Shown here in pieces: positions 62,876 to 64,000 of a DNA stretch of 64,000 bases. Position 1 is the stretch's first letter. Each line of letters begins with the position of its first letter. The notes beneath the pieces are model-generated. The model did not search any database. It was not told the origin of the DNA and was given only the letters and a program-made list of their open reading frames with translations. Source of the stretch: Citrobacter amalonaticus (GTDB lineage: Bacteria > Pseudomonadota > Gammaproteobacteria > Enterobacterales > Enterobacteriaceae); assembly GCF_001559075.2 (NCBI RefSeq), contig NZ_CP014015.2, forward strand, positions 2,790,001-2,854,000, in the 5' to 3' direction. Both the position numbers and the translations under genes were made by a program.

Positions 62876-63667
62876 TTAATGGAAACTGTGTTCTTCGCCC
62901 GGATAGACGCCGGACTCAACCTCGGCAATATACTGCCGTACCGCGGCGCGCATGTCGCCTGCTTGCGTAAGGAAATTTTTGGCAAATTTCGGAATATGGC
63001 CGCCGGTGATGCCAAAGGCGTCGTGCATGACTAAAATTTGTCCGTCGGTCACGTTGCCGGCACCGATGCCGATAACTGGAATGGAGAGCGCGTCAGTTAC
63101 GCGTCTGGCAAGTTCAACCGGGACGCATTCCAGCACGATGAGCTGCGCGCCTGCGGCTTCCAGCGCCAGGGCATCGTCCAGCAAAACCTGTCCGGCATCG
63201 CCACGACCCTGAATCTTATAGCCACCGAAGATATTGACCGACTGTGGGGTCAGCCCCAAATGTCCGCAGACCGGCACCGCACGTTCGGTGAGCATTTTCA
63301 CTGTCTCCACCAGCCATGCGCCGCCTTCAATTTTGACCATGTTCGCACCCGCGCGCATGACGGTGGCTGAATTTTCAAAAGCCTGTTCCGGCGTCGCGTA
63401 AGCCATAAACGGCAGATCGGCGAGCAGCAGGCAATTTGGCGCGCCGCGACGCACCGCCCGCGTGTGGTAAGCGATATCCTCAACCGTCACCGGCAGGGTG
63501 GAGTCATGCCCTTGTACTGTCATCCCCAGGGAATCCCCGACCAGCATCACATTGATCCCTTCGTCGGCAAACAGTCTGGCGAAACTGTAGTCATAAGCAG
63601 TAATGGTGGCGAAGCGTTTTTTTTCTTGTTTGCACTTCTGCAACAGTGAGATGGTGGTCGGTTTCAT
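62876..63667 (-). CDS. panB: Ketopantoate hydroxymethyltransferase
   Basis: 263 aa, close to E. coli PanB (264 aa). PanB adds a hydroxymethyl group from methylene-tetrahydrofolate to 2-ketoisovalerate. Metal and substrate acids Asp45, Asp84 and Glu114 are present. It heads panB-panC(-panD) and lies 119 bases after folK on the same strand. Confidence 0.97.
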   Translation of the reverse strand: MKPTTISLLQKCKQEKKRFATITAYDYSFARLFADEGINVMLVGDSLGMTVQGHDSTLPVTVEDIAYHTRAVRRGAPNCLLLADLPFMAYATPEQAFENSATVMRAGANMVKIEGGAWLVETVKMLTERAVPVCGHLGLTPQSVNIFGGYKIQGRGDAGQVLLDDALALEAAGAQLIVLECVPVELARRVTDALSIPVIGIGAGNVTDGQILVMHDAFGITGGHIPKFAKNFLTQAGDMRAAVRQYIAEVESGVYPGEEHSFH

Positions 63668-63786
63668 AACATTTCCTGATGGTGAACGTCATATTTACCG
63701 GCATTCTAACAGTCACATTCAGTGGGGCAATTGTTTTAAGCAACTGTTTGCGCGAAAGCAATAAACAGGAAATGAGGCGAGGGCCA

Positions 63787-64000
63787 TTACCAGAGTGCGG
63801 GTTTTTCTGCACCAAGATGAGCGAGTCTCTGTTGCAGCGAGGTACCGTCAGGGAAGTGCAAGTCAGGGGCGATTTCAAACAGCGGCCAGAGCATAAAACC
63901 GCGATTTTTCATATCGTAGTGTGGCACGGTCAGGCGTTCGCTGTTAATGACGCGATCGCCAAACAGCATGATATCCAGATCTAACGTGCGCGGTCCCCAG
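63787..64000 (-). CDS. folK: HPPK, 6-hydroxymethyl-dihydropterin pyrophosphokinase, C-terminal part (partial)
   Basis: The frame ends with TAA at 63789-63787 (minus strand) and is open to the right edge; the N-terminal part is outside the window. LGPRTLDLDIMLFG is the conserved pterin/magnesium-binding segment of FolK, which makes the pyrophosphorylated pterin for folate. Position next to panB matches E. coli. Confidence 0.93.
   Translation of the reverse strand, partial: WGPRTLDLDIMLFGDRVINSERLTVPHYDMKNRGFMLWPLFEIAPDLHFPDGTSLQQRLAHLGAEKPALW

Noticed and set aside
1..64000. CRISPR array, tRNA or rRNA gene, insertion sequence, phage or attachment site
   Set aside because: No regular spacer-repeat pattern, cloverleaf, transposase or integrase frame was seen in any intergenic gap. 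The only dispersed repeats found are the REP-like and ERIC elements.

Overview
The window is chromosomal DNA from an enterobacterium close to Escherichia, Salmonella and Citrobacter. Gene order and protein sequences follow the E. coli 2-3 minute region almost gene for gene, from murE to folK. The AmpD protein is very close to what I recall of Citrobacter freundii AmpD without being identical, so a Citrobacter species is my best guess (inference, not proven). No tRNA, rRNA, CRISPR array, insertion sequence, phage or integrase was seen. No clear pseudogene was found; only the two edge genes (murE, folK) are cut.

Layout. 1-13 kb is the mra/dcw cell wall and division cluster (murE end, murF, mraY, murD, ftsW, murG, murC, ddlB, ftsQ, ftsA, ftsZ, lpxC), all on the + strand with many start/stop overlaps. 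13-17 kb holds secM-secA-mutT. 17-24 kb holds yacG-zapD-coaE on the minus strand, guaC, a type IV pilus set (ppdD-hofB-hofC) and nadC. 24-25.6 kb is ampD-ampE. 25.6-28 kb is an accessory pair: a family 43 glycosidase and a sugar symporter. 28-37 kb holds aroP and the pyruvate dehydrogenase operon pdhR-aceE-aceF-lpd. 37-43 kb holds a DUF2950 gene, yacH (DUF3300), acnB and yacL. 43.4-47.7 kb is an accessory operon for a four-carbon sugar acid, most likely D-threonate (kdgT-like permease, dtnK, pdxA2, a DeoR-family regulator), followed by a ymjA-like gene. 47.7-51.6 kb holds speD-speE, yacC and cueO. 51.7-53.9 kb is another accessory stretch: an unknown secreted protein and a family 28 glycosidase. 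53.9-64 kb holds gcd, hpt, can, yadG-yadH, yadI, yadE, panD, panC, panB and the end of folK.

How the genes work together. The first block makes lipid II and the divisome, LpxC starts lipid A synthesis, and AmpD recycles peptidoglycan fragments. PDH and aconitase B form a central carbon block. The lineage-variable inserts look like plant or gut carbohydrate functions: arabinoside/xyloside, pectin-type glycan and sugar acid use.

The most interesting parts are the threonate operon with a perfect 8-bp-arm inverted repeat placed just after a consensus -10 box, the cytoplasmic family 28 enzyme with Tyr where the family normally has His, the small secreted protein behind a near-perfect palindrome, and an ERIC repeat in the yadG leader. 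I did not find a convincing wholly new system; most of the window is conserved housekeeping sequence.
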